A stretch of DNA of 33,430 nt, from positions 1-33,430 of the forward strand of contig SKZO01000374.1 of the NCBI GenBank assembly GCA_007127335.1, in the 5' to 3' direction. Of the stretch, positions 6,609 through 15,443 are shown in pieces. Origin of the DNA: Spirochaetales bacterium. GTDB taxonomy: Bacteria > Spirochaetota > Spirochaetia > DSM-27196 > SLST01. The stretch's first letter is position 1; each line of letters begins with the position of its first letter. Both the position numbers and the translations under genes were made by a program. The notes under the pieces were generated by a model, which was given only the letters and a program-made list of their open reading frames with translations, ran no database searches and was not told the origin of the DNA.

Positions 6609-8246
6609 CTACACAACCAGGTCTACCAGCTCATGCTGCTCGTCATACCAGACAAGATCGGCGACGGCCTGTCCGAAACGATCCGCCGCCGTCCCGGGAG
6701 ACGGTCGTCCGGCCCTCCGGCCCCCGTCTCCGTCTCCGTCCTGCTGCCCGCCGGAGTCGGCCACGCTGACCTCCACTCCCGACGCTTCGAGCCCGCTGTC
6801 CTGGAACGCCCGCTGGAGCGATGCCAGGTTCTGCTCGAATGCTTCTCGTACAGTTTGATTGTCGACAATAATCCGCCCGGCTATATGCCCATCCTGCATC
6901 TGCAGCGAAATCCGTACGCTTCCGAGCTGCTCGGGCTTCAGGTGGAGCCTGATCTCGCCGCTGTCCTGGTTCCGGATGATCAGACGCGCCGAGCGCACGA
7001 TGTCAGCGTTGAGGTGTTCTTGCAGGGCCTGGCGAAGCTGTGAGGCCGCGCTGCCCGGATGCGGCGGAGATTGCGTCGACGTCTGTGCGGGACCGCTGCC
7101 CCCACGGGCGGAAGCCGGTGAGGCCGTGTGAGCCGACGACTCACCGCTTGAGTCCTCCTCCCCCGACGGGTGGAGGTCCAACACCCCAAGGCTCGCTCCC
7201 TGCGGTCCGGACGTCGAACGGTCGAAAGAGGTATGCGAGCCCGACGAGTCTTGCGAGCGATCGGCAGACGAGCCGCCGCGGTCCTGCCCGGACGCACCCG
7301 CGCCGACTCGGCCCGACGCCCTGGTCCGCAGGTCCCGGATCTCTACGCGGTGGACTCTGTCTCCGGCTCGACGATCGCGCCTTTCGCGTCCATCACCCGC
7401 TTCGTCAGGCAGACGACGCAGCCCCGCTGAGGCGACCTTCGCCGACTGTGCGTCGGCGGAGCTCCCCCCCCTGGCCGCGCCCGCAACGCTCGGCCGGCGA
7501 TCGGGACGGCCCTCGCCGTCGGTTCCGCCTCGGACTTCGGGATCGATCGCGACGTCGAGCTCGATGAAGGGTCGACCATGTTCGTCGATGCGCGCTTCGA
7601 GCCGCGAACCCCTGGTCGACTCGCCCGAGTCGGGCCGATCCCCGGCATAGTCGGAGCCTCGCGTCAGGGCGGACACGAGCCGATGATCGCGGCTTCCGAC
7701 ACCGTCGGCACCGTGCGGTATGACGTCCTGCGGATCCTCATCGTCGGAAGGCACCTGTGCATCCGCGTCCTCGCCGCGAGACCGTGTGCCTTCACCGTGC
7801 ATCGCACCCCGCTTCGCTTCGGCCTCTGTTTTCGCTTCGGCCTCTGCGTCCCCGTCCCGCTCCGGACGGTGTCCGTTCCGCGTCGTTGACTCTCCAGCGT
7901 CTTCGCTCGCATGGGCCCGCGCCGACTCGTCCCCCTGACGAGCATCCTCCGCCGACCATCTCGCGTCGTCGAGCCTCGCCTTTTCGCGTCTGTGCGCGTC
8001 GGCGTCCGACCGCAACTGCTCCTCGGTCCGGTACGCATCGTCGGTCCGGCCGGCCGCGATCCGGTCGGCTGCCGCCGGGCGTTCGTCGTGGGGTTTCTGC
8101 TCATTCTGCGACGACGGATTCAGTACCGCGGCGAGGTACTCGGCAAAAGCGCCGGGGTCTGCCGGCGTGGTAGTTTGTGGACCAATTCGCTGGAGCGCGA
8201 ACTCGGCTGTGAGAAAGTCAATTTGCACCGCCCCGTTCGTGAGCAC
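6609..8246 (-). CDS. fliK: Flagellar hook-length control protein FliK
   Basis: Secreted molecular ruler that switches export from hook to filament. The long central part (about residues 40-400) is very rich in Asp, Glu, Arg, Gly and Ser and is probably disordered. The C-terminal Flg_hook domain (about 405-520) is recognisable by the stretch IRLHLKPEQLGSVRISLQM and by VREAFEQNLASLQRAFQDSG. Length is 545 aa. The start is GTG at 8246, with GGAG 7 nt upstream, which overlaps the end of flbB by 29 nt. A later GTG at 8231 would shorten it by five residues. Position between flbB and flgD supports the call, since the central part alone would not identify it. Confidence 0.9.
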   Translation of the reverse strand: MLTNGAVQIDFLTAEFALQRIGPQTTTPADPGAFAEYLAAVLNPSSQNEQKPHDERPAAADRIAAGRTDDAYRTEEQLRSDADAHRREKARLDDARWSAEDARQGDESARAHASEDAGESTTRNGHRPERDGDAEAEAKTEAEAKRGAMHGEGTRSRGEDADAQVPSDDEDPQDVIPHGADGVGSRDHRLVSALTRGSDYAGDRPDSGESTRGSRLEARIDEHGRPFIELDVAIDPEVRGGTDGEGRPDRRPSVAGAARGGSSADAQSAKVASAGLRRLPDEAGDGRERRDRRAGDRVHRVEIRDLRTRASGRVGAGASGQDRGGSSADRSQDSSGSHTSFDRSTSGPQGASLGVLDLHPSGEEDSSGESSAHTASPASARGGSGPAQTSTQSPPHPGSAASQLRQALQEHLNADIVRSARLIIRNQDSGEIRLHLKPEQLGSVRISLQMQDGHIAGRIIVDNQTVREAFEQNLASLQRAFQDSGLEASGVEVSVADSGGQQDGDGDGGRRAGRPSPGTAADRFGQAVADLVWYDEQHELVDLVV

Positions 8247-8880
8247 GCGTCATCTCCGGCAACAGCTCGAGTTTTTCACCGATCGTCGCTGCCCGAGCGG
8301 GTGGCATCTGCGAGAGCCAGAACGGCACCAGCGACAGCAGCCCTTGCTCCTCAGCGAGCTCATCGGTCATCAGCAGAACGTCGAGCAACAACGGATCAGG
8401 ATAGTTGACCATGATCTCGACGGCGTCTGCCGGTGGCATGTTGGTGAGATACGTCGAAAGCTTCACCAACGCTGCTCTTTGATTCTCGACCCGTCTGAGA
8501 GCCTGATTGACTGAATTTTCGCGGTCATCAAGCGCCCGTTCGCGTTCGTTGAGCTGCTGCGACAGGACCTCGAGCTCGGACTCACGCCCACTGAGCGCCT
8601 GCTCCCGTCCGTCGAGCTCTTCGGCGAGGATGGCGAGCGCCTCTTCTCGCTTCGCGATGCGCTCCGCCTCGATCAGCATCGGCTCGTCGACAAGCACCGG
8701 GTCCTCACGAGGCTCGAGCCCGACGACCCGCAGGGCCGGCGCCATGGCGGCGGTGACGTCGATCAGCCCAAGGAAGTCGAACCAGAGGGCGCCTCCGAGT
8801 GCGAGCACCAGCACGAGAAGGGTCAGGCCGAAAATCCGCGGTGCCGCCCCAACACGGCTGTATCCGGAATCGTTATACAT
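8218..8880 (-). CDS. flbB: FlbB flagellar collar-base protein (MotE/YlxF-like)
   Basis: Membrane-anchored periplasmic protein. In Borrelia, FlbB is the base of the spirochaete-specific collar around the motor. Seen here: a short cytoplasmic N-terminus, one transmembrane helix (LTLLVLVLALGGALWF), a heptad-rich coiled coil (about residues 70-135, rich in E, R, Q, L), and a C-terminal MgtE-N-like helical domain starting YLTNMPPADAVEIMV and ending SQMPPARAATIGEKLELL. Length is 220 aa. The start is ATG at 8880 with GGAGG 6 nt upstream, overlapping the fliJ end by 8 nt. Related Gram-positive genes in the same place are called ylxF; MotE is another relative. Confidence 0.88.
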   Translation of the reverse strand: MYNDSGYSRVGAAPRIFGLTLLVLVLALGGALWFDFLGLIDVTAAMAPALRVVGLEPREDPVLVDEPMLIEAERIAKREEALAILAEELDGREQALSGRESELEVLSQQLNERERALDDRENSVNQALRRVENQRAALVKLSTYLTNMPPADAVEIMVNYPDPLLLDVLLMTDELAEEQGLLSLVPFWLSQMPPARAATIGEKLELLPEMTRAHERGGAN

Positions 8881-9334
8881 CGTCGTCCTCCGACTCGAGC
8901 GCACGTCGGCTCGCCATGCTCCCGGCGATCTCATCGAGCACCCGATGCTCGTCATGAAGAGACTCGCGGTAGTAGTCATCACCGCGTCGCTCCTTCAGCC
9001 TCGAGAGCGCCTTCCGACGTTTACTGACCTCCAGATACCGTTCGCGCACCTTCGCGCGCTCGGCGTTCAGCGCGACCAGCCGATTCCGCAGGATTCGCAC
9101 CCGGTCGTCGACGAGGATCAGGAAGTCCTCACGGCTGTGAAGCGCGCCCATGTCCACCCGCCCGGATGGGATACGCGTACCACCGGTCGCCTGTCTGCGG
9201 CCCGTCCAGGCGCTGATCTCGCGCTCCACGTCGAGCACCCTGCCGGTTATCTCGGCCAGCCGCAATTCCCACTCGCGCTCATGGTAACGCCGCAGTTCGA
9301 GGACTTTTTCGAGCTTGAACGCAAACCGTCGCAT
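8873..9334 (-). CDS. fliJ: Flagellar export chaperone-escort protein FliJ (Borrelia FlbA)
   Basis: Small coiled-coil protein of the export ATPase complex; it inserts into the FliI ring and contacts FlhA. The N-terminus (FAFKLEKVLELRRYHE) is the FliJ signature, and the remaining length is almost wholly helical and charged. Length is 153 aa. ATG at 9334 has GAGG upstream; fliI stops 8 nt before it. The name flbA is used for this position in Borrelia. Confidence 0.88.
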   Translation of the reverse strand: MRRFAFKLEKVLELRRYHEREWELRLAEITGRVLDVEREISAWTGRRQATGGTRIPSGRVDMGALHSREDFLILVDDRVRILRNRLVALNAERAKVRERYLEVSKRRKALSRLKERRGDDYYRESLHDEHRVLDEIAGSMASRRALESEDDDV

Positions 9335-9342
9335 CGATCACC

Positions 9343-10743
9343 TCACCGCTGCTGCGAGAGCAGCGAGTGCACGCTGTCAGGAGCAGGACGACGCTCTCCC
9401 TCGTCGGCGACCGGGGCGTCCGCAGGCGCGGCGCCTCCGCCTGCGATCGTCAGCAGCCGCTCACGCGTGTCCTCGATCGAGGCACGTTCGGTTATCTCCT
9501 GCCGAAGGAACCCGTTGATCGCCGGCAGCTTCTCTATAGCCTCGTCGATCTCTGGATTGCTGCCCTGCACGTACGCGCCCACGTTGATCAGATCCTCGGC
9601 TTCGCGGTAGGTCGCGAGGATCCTGCGCACGTATCCGGCCGCCTCCTGAAGCTCGGGACTCGTGACCTTGTTCGACAGGCGCGAGACCGAATCGAGCACG
9701 TCGACCGCCGGATAGTGGTACCTCTGGGCGAGCCGGCGGCTGAGGACAAGGTGACCGTCAAGTATCCCCCGAACAGTGTCTGAGACCGGCTCGTCCATGT
9801 CGTCTCCCTCGACGAGAATCGAGTAGAAACCGGTGATGGATCCGCGACCGCTCGTACCACTGCGCTCGAGCAGCTTGGGAAGCAGACTGAACACGCTCGG
9901 CGGGAAGCCGCGCGTCGCGGGCGCCTCACCGGTCGCGAGGCCAATCTCCCGCTGCGCCCGCGCGAACCGGGTGACTGAGTCGAACAGCAACATGACATCG
10001 TTGCCCTGGTCGCGGAAGTACTCGGCTATCGCGGTTGCCACGAAGGCCCCCCGAAGGCGAGCAAGCGGTGGGGTATTCGAGGTTGAGACGACGACCACGC
10101 TGCGCGCAAGGCCCTCGCGACCGAGGTCGTTCTCAAGGAACTCGCGGACCTCTCGACCGCGTTCTCCGATCAGCGCGATGACGTTCACGTCGGCGCGCGT
10201 GTTTCGGGCGACCATTCCAATCAGCGTGCTCTTTCCAATGCCGCTTCCGCTGAACACGCCAAGGCGCTGTCCCTTCCCGGTCGGGATCATCCCGTCGATC
10301 GCACGCACCCCCGTGATCAACTGCTCTCGAATGGGGCGACGAGTCAGCGGATCCGGGGGAGTTGCGAGCACCGGATAGAGCGTTCGTGTGTTGATGTCGC
10401 CGCGTCCATCGACCGCGCGGCCGAGCGGACCGAGCACGCGGCCGAGGAGATCGTCGCCAACCGGCACGCTCAGTGTGGAGCCGCTGGCGATCACGCGCGA
10501 TCCAATCCGGATCCCATCGATCTCGGTAAACGGCATGATCTGGACGGTCCGTCCCTTCAAACCGACGACCTCGCCCCAGACCATCGGCTCACCCGGGGCG
10601 AACTCGATCTGACAGACCTCTCCTACCACCGCCTGCGGTCCGAGACTCTCGATCAGCAGCCCCTGAACACGCTGAACGCGTCCGATATGGCGTATCGTCT
10701 CCGTCCGTTCGACGACTGCAGTGTACTTGTCGAATACGCTCAA
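9343..10743 (-). CDS. fliI: Flagellum-specific export ATPase FliI
   Basis: Hexameric F1-beta-like ATPase of the flagellar type III export apparatus. The Walker A motif GSGIGKST is at about residues 166-173, the conserved IALIGERGREVREF follows, and Walker B is in DVMLLFDSVTRFARAQREI. Length is 466 aa, slightly above the usual 430-450. No ATG is well placed; the start is taken as TTG at 10743 (MSVFDKYTAVVER), preceded by the G-rich string GGGAGGGAGGG. It lies 46 nt after fliH, a gap filled by a hairpin. Confidence 0.96.
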   Translation of the reverse strand: MSVFDKYTAVVERTETIRHIGRVQRVQGLLIESLGPQAVVGEVCQIEFAPGEPMVWGEVVGLKGRTVQIMPFTEIDGIRIGSRVIASGSTLSVPVGDDLLGRVLGPLGRAVDGRGDINTRTLYPVLATPPDPLTRRPIREQLITGVRAIDGMIPTGKGQRLGVFSGSGIGKSTLIGMVARNTRADVNVIALIGERGREVREFLENDLGREGLARSVVVVSTSNTPPLARLRGAFVATAIAEYFRDQGNDVMLLFDSVTRFARAQREIGLATGEAPATRGFPPSVFSLLPKLLERSGTSGRGSITGFYSILVEGDDMDEPVSDTVRGILDGHLVLSRRLAQRYHYPAVDVLDSVSRLSNKVTSPELQEAAGYVRRILATYREAEDLINVGAYVQGSNPEIDEAIEKLPAINGFLRQEITERASIEDTRERLLTIAGGGAAPADAPVADEGERRPAPDSVHSLLSQQR

Positions 10744-10758
10744 GGGCCCTCCCTCCCT

Positions 10759-10789
10759 TCGAGCGGACCGGCCGGGCCGGCGCGCTCGA
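10759..10789 (-). other. Hairpin filling the fliH-fliI gap
   Basis: A 7-bp stem (TCGAGCG / CGCTCGA) encloses a second self-complementary pair (CCGG / CCGG). It starts right after the fliH stop codon and ends 2 nt before the G-rich Shine-Dalgarno of fliI. There is no U-tract. It may stabilise or process the message, or affect fliI translation. Confidence 0.45.
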
Positions 10790-11704
10790 TCACTTGCGCG
10801 GCTTGGCCTTCACGGGTATGAGCTCGAGGATCCGGTCCTCGATCTCCTGAAGCTGACTCGCGATGCGCGCGTCGATCTCACCGAAGTCGGTCTCAATAAT
10901 CGCGCCTCCCGGGTCGACGGTGCTGTCTTCCGCGACAGTTATGTGGTGCTCCCGCTCCACGCGTTCGATGATGTCCTGAATGTGGTTGGTCACCATCTCG
11001 AGATCCTCGATATTGACCCTGATGATGACGTCGGTCTTCTCCTTGAGCTTGCGCAGGGCCTGGGTAACATTGTTCACCACCACGTTTCGCTGGTTCTCGC
11101 TGATGACCTTCACGACCTTCTTGGCAATCTGGATCACGAGGTTGACGATCTGAGACTCGGACTCCTCGATGCTCTCATTACGCCGGTCGATCGCCTTGTT
11201 GATGATGACATGCAGGCGCTGTACCAGACGTTCATGCTCCGACTGTCCCTCGAGAAAGCCCTTCTCGCGTCCTTCGGCAAGCCCTTCCCTGTGCGCCTCT
11301 TCCCGTTCATCACGAGCGGTCCGCTCGGCCTCGCGCGTGATCTCCGTCGCCCTCTCTTCAGCCTCCGCGATCTTCCGCCGCGCTTCGCTCTCGGCGTCTT
11401 CCTTGATCTGGGATGCCTCCTCCTGCTTGCTCTTGACCTCCTGGAAGGCTACGCGTTCGGCGTCCTTGACGATTCGGTCGGCCTCCTCTCTGGCCCGCTC
11501 GAGAAGGGACGCCTTCTCCTGCTCCCACTGTGCCCGGAACTCCTCGGCCTCAGCCCGGAGATCCTCAACGGTGGGGCCGGTATACTCCTCGACCTCCTCG
11601 AGGTCCTGAGCTACGAGCTGCGGAGCGAACTCCTCCGGAGGCTGGATGTACACCCTCCGAAAAGTGTTCTTGATCTCCTGCGCCCTGAACACGTTCTTTG
11701 CCAT
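10790..11704 (-). CDS. fliH: Flagellar export ATPase regulator FliH
   Basis: Peripheral stalk protein that links FliI to the C-ring. The N-terminal part includes MAKNVFRAQEIKNTFRRV. A long charged coiled coil (about residues 65-160, dense in E, K, R, A) contains alternating small-residue patterns, and a C-terminal domain (about 175-300) resembles the V/F-type ATPase delta/E subunit (VIIRVNIEDLEMV, then DPGGAIIETDFGEIDARI). Length is 304 aa. The start chosen is ATG at 11704, with GGAG 7 nt upstream; longer reading into fliG is unlikely. fliG ends 34 nt before it. Confidence 0.92.
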   Translation of the reverse strand: MAKNVFRAQEIKNTFRRVYIQPPEEFAPQLVAQDLEEVEEYTGPTVEDLRAEAEEFRAQWEQEKASLLERAREEADRIVKDAERVAFQEVKSKQEEASQIKEDAESEARRKIAEAEERATEITREAERTARDEREEAHREGLAEGREKGFLEGQSEHERLVQRLHVIINKAIDRRNESIEESESQIVNLVIQIAKKVVKVISENQRNVVVNNVTQALRKLKEKTDVIIRVNIEDLEMVTNHIQDIIERVEREHHITVAEDSTVDPGGAIIETDFGEIDARIASQLQEIEDRILELIPVKAKPRK

Positions 11705-11738
11705 CTGCCTGCTCCGGAGTCGGCGGTTGAGCCCCCGC

Positions 11739-12803
11739 TCAGACCACCAACTCGTCCTCTCCGGCTCGAGCAACGACGATCTCGCCCTGCTCTTCGAGCT
11801 TCCGGATTATGGACACGATCTTCTGCTGCGACTCCTCGACGTCCTTCATGCGAATGGGCCCCATGTACTCCATATCCTCCTTGAGTAGCGTTGCCGCACG
11901 CTTGCTCATGTTCCGGAAGATCTTGTCCTGGACCTCCGTGTCCACACTCTTCAGCGCCTTCGCCATCTCGCTCACGTCCACCTCTCGCAGCACCTTCTGG
12001 ATCGCGCGATCGTCTAGCATGACGATGTCCTCAAAGACGAACATCCGTTTCTTGATGTCCTCAGCGAGCTCCGGGTCCTCTTCTTCGAGGCTCTCGATGA
12101 TCACCTTCTCGGTGGATCGGTCGACAAGGTTCAGGATTTCCACGATGCTCTCAACACCGCCTGCGGCGGTGTAGTCCTCACTCGACAGCGTCGAGAGTTT
12201 CTTCTCGAGCACCCTCTCGACCTCCCGCAGCGTTTCGGGACTGGTACGGTCCATGGTAGCGATCCGTTTCGCCACATCGCTCTGGATCTCATGGGGCAGA
12301 CTCGAGAGGATGACCGAAGCCTTCTGCGGCTCGAGGTACGCGAGAATCAGCGCGATCGTCTGCGGATGCTCGGTCTGGATGAAGTTCAACAGATGCATGG
12401 GATCGGTCCGACGAACGAAGTCGAAGGGACGCACCTGCAGGCTCGATGTCAGACGATTGATGATGTCGACTGCCTTCTGGCTGCCAAGGCTCTTCTCGAG
12501 GAGTTCCCGGGCGTACTCGATGCCGCCGGTCGTGATGAAGTCCTGAGCCATCATCAGCTCCTGGAACTCCATCAGTACGCGGTCACGGTCCTCAGAGTCG
12601 ACACTCTCGAGTCGGGCGATCTCAAAGGTCAGCGCCTCGATTTCGTCCTCGCGCAGGTGCTTGAAGATCTCCGAAGAGATCTCACTGCCAATCGTCACGA
12701 GGAAGATCGCCGCCTTCTGACGCCCGGTCAGTTCCTTCTTCAGTCCGCCTTTCTTGCTGCCTGTGCCGCCACCTGCGACGGGGCTGGCTGTCTGCTTCGC
12801 CAT
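11739..12803 (-). CDS. fliG: Flagellar motor switch protein FliG
   Basis: Torque-generating rotor protein bound to the MS ring. Seen: FliG-N (LTGRQKAAIFLVTIG), the middle-domain EHPQT motif (FIQTEHPQTIALILAYL), the MFVFEDI motif ahead of the C-terminal domain, and the charged torque helix region (DTEVQDKIFRNMSKRAA). Length is 354 aa. ATG at 12803 lies 1 nt after the fliF stop, with GGAGG inside the fliF end, so translational coupling is likely. By position it corresponds to the Borrelia copy in the flgB operon (FliG2). No second fliG is present here. Confidence 0.97.
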   Translation of the reverse strand: MAKQTASPVAGGGTGSKKGGLKKELTGRQKAAIFLVTIGSEISSEIFKHLREDEIEALTFEIARLESVDSEDRDRVLMEFQELMMAQDFITTGGIEYARELLEKSLGSQKAVDIINRLTSSLQVRPFDFVRRTDPMHLLNFIQTEHPQTIALILAYLEPQKASVILSSLPHEIQSDVAKRIATMDRTSPETLREVERVLEKKLSTLSSEDYTAAGGVESIVEILNLVDRSTEKVIIESLEEEDPELAEDIKKRMFVFEDIVMLDDRAIQKVLREVDVSEMAKALKSVDTEVQDKIFRNMSKRAATLLKEDMEYMGPIRMKDVEESQQKIVSIIRKLEEQGEIVVARAGEDELVV

Positions 12804-12804
12804 G

Positions 12805-14508
12805 CTATTCCTCCATCAGCCAGGTGCGAATGAGCTGCGCCACGTCTTCGGGGTGCTCACGAGCCATGTTGATCGCGTTCTCCTGCATCTCAAGGCGCGC
12901 CCGCTCCTCCACCGACATCTCGACTTCCGTACCTTCCTCTTCCGCGCTTCTGAGCGCCGCCTCGCGCATCGCCTGATGCTGACGCGCGAGCTCCTCCTCG
13001 CGAAGACGACGTCGGCGCTCAACCTCCCGGCTGATCAGGCGGAACCCGATGAACGCCACGAGGAGAACGGCGATACCAATCAGCGAGTACAGCACGATCT
13101 GCTGGACCTGCCGTTGACGCCTTGCCGCCTCATCCTCCTCAAGATGCTCAAAGGTCCGGTCGAACTGCACGTGCTGCACCGTCACCGCGTCCCCTCGCGC
13201 CGCGTTGAATCCGATCGCGTGCCGGACGATCTGCTCGACCGACGAGAGCAACTCGGCCGACGGCGCGATGTAGGTTCGCTCAATCGTTCCGTCCGAGTTG
13301 ATAACCAGTTGCCCTGTCTCATCATACTGTTTTCGCCAGACCCCGTCGATTGCTACGCCCACGGTTCTCCGGGCGAGCTGGGGGCTCCTCACCTCCTGGA
13401 TGTCGCGACTGGAGATCTCGTTGTTCTGTCTTCTGACGGTGTTGCTCCACTCACCAACGGTGTCCTGAAGATCCCGGTACGCCGGCGGAGTCTGTCCTTC
13501 CTGTCCCGGAGGGCCTTCCGGGTTGAACCCGGTTCCACGGAATCGTTCTTCGATGCTCTCTACCGAAAGCGGTATGTAGAGCTCGAGCTGAGAGTCGTCG
13601 AACGGCGTCAGCGGGTTGTTCTCGCGGATGACCGTCGGCAGGATTTCGCGTGTGCTCACCTGCTGCTGACTCATATCGATCTCGACCTCGAGCCGCGGGA
13701 TACGAACCCGGTCGGGAGTGAGCATGCCGGCCAGTCCTTCGAGGATCTCACCACGGATCCGGCGCTCCTCGCTGGCCTTCAGCTGCAGCTCCTGGCGGGT
13801 CTGCTGAATCCTGTCGAATGCGGTCAGGCTCTCGAAATCGTTGAGCACCACACCCGATCGGTCGGTAATCGTGATGTTCTCAGGTTGCAGTCCCTCCACA
13901 GCGAACTGAATAAGCTTGGATATCCCCTCGATCTTCGCGCGATTCTCCCGTATGTCGCTGCTCGGTTTGGGCATGATGATCACGCTCACGGTGATCGGGT
14001 GCTGCTCCTCGAGGAAGAGCCGATCCTCGGGAAAGGCGATCGTCACACTCGCGGCGTCCACGTCGTCGAGCGCGACGATATGCATCTCCAGTTGCCGCGT
14101 GATCGAACGCTGGAGATTCACGTTGCGCTCAAAGTCCGTCTGCGTCCAACGCTCGACGTCGAACAGGTGCCAGGGATCGGTGTCCGGCGGCACGAGATCC
14201 TCCCGGATGAGGATGCTCCTCGCGCGGCGCGCAGTCGGCTCGTCGTCAACGTAGATCCGGTTGTCCGCCGTGACCGTATACGAGATGCTCTCCTGGTCCA
14301 GACGCAGTCCGATCCTGTCGAGCATCTGCGGATCTGGAATCGGACGCGTGAAGACCGCCGACCGCGCCGGGGCGGCACTGAACGCGACGAGCAGCACGAG
14401 CCCCAGAGCAACGACGGCGACGATGGATACGAGGATCGCTCTCTGCACGGGCTTCCATGTGCCCCACAGGCTCTTGATCTGCTCGACGAGTTTACCAAAC
14501 CACTGCAT
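12805..14508 (-). CDS. fliF: Flagellar MS-ring protein FliF
   Basis: Inner-membrane ring that seeds flagellar assembly. An N-terminal transmembrane helix (about residues 22-45) is followed by YscJ-type ring-building domains (RIGLRLDQESISYTVTADN, then PEDRLFLEEQHPITVSVII), a large periplasmic domain, a second transmembrane helix near residue 440 (IVLYSLIGIAVLLVAFIGF) and a C-terminal FliG-binding tail (AREHPEDVAQLIRTWLMEE). Length is 567 aa. ATG at 14508 is preferred to an in-frame TTG at 14520 because GGGAGGGGAT is placed directly before the ATG. Confidence 0.96.
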   Translation of the reverse strand: MQWFGKLVEQIKSLWGTWKPVQRAILVSIVAVVALGLVLLVAFSAAPARSAVFTRPIPDPQMLDRIGLRLDQESISYTVTADNRIYVDDEPTARRARSILIREDLVPPDTDPWHLFDVERWTQTDFERNVNLQRSITRQLEMHIVALDDVDAASVTIAFPEDRLFLEEQHPITVSVIIMPKPSSDIRENRAKIEGISKLIQFAVEGLQPENITITDRSGVVLNDFESLTAFDRIQQTRQELQLKASEERRIRGEILEGLAGMLTPDRVRIPRLEVEIDMSQQQVSTREILPTVIRENNPLTPFDDSQLELYIPLSVESIEERFRGTGFNPEGPPGQEGQTPPAYRDLQDTVGEWSNTVRRQNNEISSRDIQEVRSPQLARRTVGVAIDGVWRKQYDETGQLVINSDGTIERTYIAPSAELLSSVEQIVRHAIGFNAARGDAVTVQHVQFDRTFEHLEEDEAARRQRQVQQIVLYSLIGIAVLLVAFIGFRLISREVERRRRLREEELARQHQAMREAALRSAEEEGTEVEMSVEERARLEMQENAINMAREHPEDVAQLIRTWLMEE

Positions 14509-14570
14509 ATCCCCTCCCAAGGGTGTCGATACGGCTGCTAACGGTCAGCCGGCTCGACATTCTCGCCTGA

Positions 14571-14628
14571 CGGCGGCCAGATCCGCCGCGCAGGCTGCCT
14601 CCGCGGGACGCCCGTCGACGGGCCGTCC
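14571..14628 (-). other. Two hairpins in the 131-nt fliE-fliF gap
   Basis: Two inverted repeats lie in this gap. One at about 14606-14628 is built on a 14-bp perfect palindrome (GCCCGTCGACGGGC, 14610-14623) and extended by GGAC/GTCC with one bulged base. The other at 14571-14588 has a 6-bp stem (CGGCGG / CCGCCG) and a 6-nt loop. Neither is followed by a U-run. This is the longest non-coding gap inside the flagellar block, and the hairpins could separate expression of fliE from fliF by RNA processing or attenuation. Confidence 0.45.
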
Positions 14629-14639
14629 TCCGGAACCGT

Positions 14640-14966
14640 CTATCGCACGTTCTGAATCTCCCGGTACGCCTGGATGACCCGGTCGACCACGCTCTTCGTG
14701 ATGCTCAGACTCATGTTCGCCCTCGCGGCCGCGATCGTGACATCGTGGGTGTTCACGCTGTCCGGATCCACCACCGCCTGTACCGCGAGCGCGTCCGCCG
14801 TCTGCTGCTGGGCGTTCACGGCATTCAGGCTGTCGAGCAGAAGCGAGGCGAAAGGGCTCTGCGGCGCATCCGGAAGCAGCGGATCGAGTCTGCCCGCGTA
14901 ATGCCTCGCATCGGTCCGTGAGAGCGCGAACTCATGGCCGCTCACCTGACTGGCACTCAAGTACAT
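14640..14966 (-). CDS. fliE: Flagellar hook-basal body protein FliE
   Basis: Small rod component joining the MS ring to the proximal rod. The C-terminal half is the conserved FliE helix (SVNTHDVTIAAARANMSLSI and VDRVIQAYREIQNVR). The N-terminal half is poorly conserved. Length is 108 aa, as expected. ATG at 14966 has GAGGGGATGGA upstream, the first G of which belongs to the flgC stop codon. It follows flgC by 14 nt. Confidence 0.93.
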   Translation of the reverse strand: MYLSASQVSGHEFALSRTDARHYAGRLDPLLPDAPQSPFASLLLDSLNAVNAQQQTADALAVQAVVDPDSVNTHDVTIAAARANMSLSITKSVVDRVIQAYREIQNVR

Positions 14967-14980
14967 ATTCCATCCCCTCC

Positions 14981-15439
14981 CTAACGCGCGATGCTGATCG
15001 CCTGCTGGAACATCGATTTCGCTCCGTTGACGACCGCGACGTTCGCCTCGTAGCTGCGCGACGCTGATATCATGTCGACCATCTCCTTGACGATGTCCAC
15101 GTTCGGCATCTCAACGTACCCGGCACGCGGGCCGCTTTTGATCGCATCCGGGTGCTCCGGGTCCCAGACGAGCCGGGGTTCGCTGTCGCGATCCTTCTGG
15201 ATGTCGACGACGCGCACACCCTGACCAACGCCGTTGTCAAGCCGACTCGGCGTGAACGGGCTGCGCCAGTACGGCTGATCGACGCGCGGGCGCATGATCA
15301 CCCGGCTGCGCAGAAAGGGGCCGCCTTCCGGAGTTCTCGTCGTAGTGGCATTCGCGATGTTATTCGCGATGACGTCCTGCCGCATACGCTGTGCCGTCAG
15401 ACCGCTTGCCGCCGTGTTGATGCTCGTGAACATACCCAT
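14981..15439 (-). CDS. flgC: Flagellar proximal rod protein FlgC
   Basis: Rod protein built from N- and C-terminal helices. It opens with MGMFTSINTAASGLTAQRMRQ and ANNIANATTTRT, and the C-terminal helix contains YVEMPNVDIVKEMVDMISAS and SYEANVAVVNGAKSMFQ, both FlgC hallmarks. Length is 152 aa. The start is ATG at 15439 (GAGGG 7 nt upstream, overlapping the flgB stop region); an ATG two codons later is also possible. flgB ends 4 nt upstream. Confidence 0.96.
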   Translation of the reverse strand: MGMFTSINTAASGLTAQRMRQDVIANNIANATTTRTPEGGPFLRSRVIMRPRVDQPYWRSPFTPSRLDNGVGQGVRVVDIQKDRDSEPRLVWDPEHPDAIKSGPRAGYVEMPNVDIVKEMVDMISASRSYEANVAVVNGAKSMFQQAISIAR

Positions 15440-15443
15440 CTAT

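Noticed and set aside
12754-14541. A 595-codon open frame on the plus strand opposite fliF
   Set aside because: It is antisense to a clear fliF, has low-complexity Arg/Leu/His-rich composition and no family motif. Long antisense frames are expected in high-GC coding DNA.
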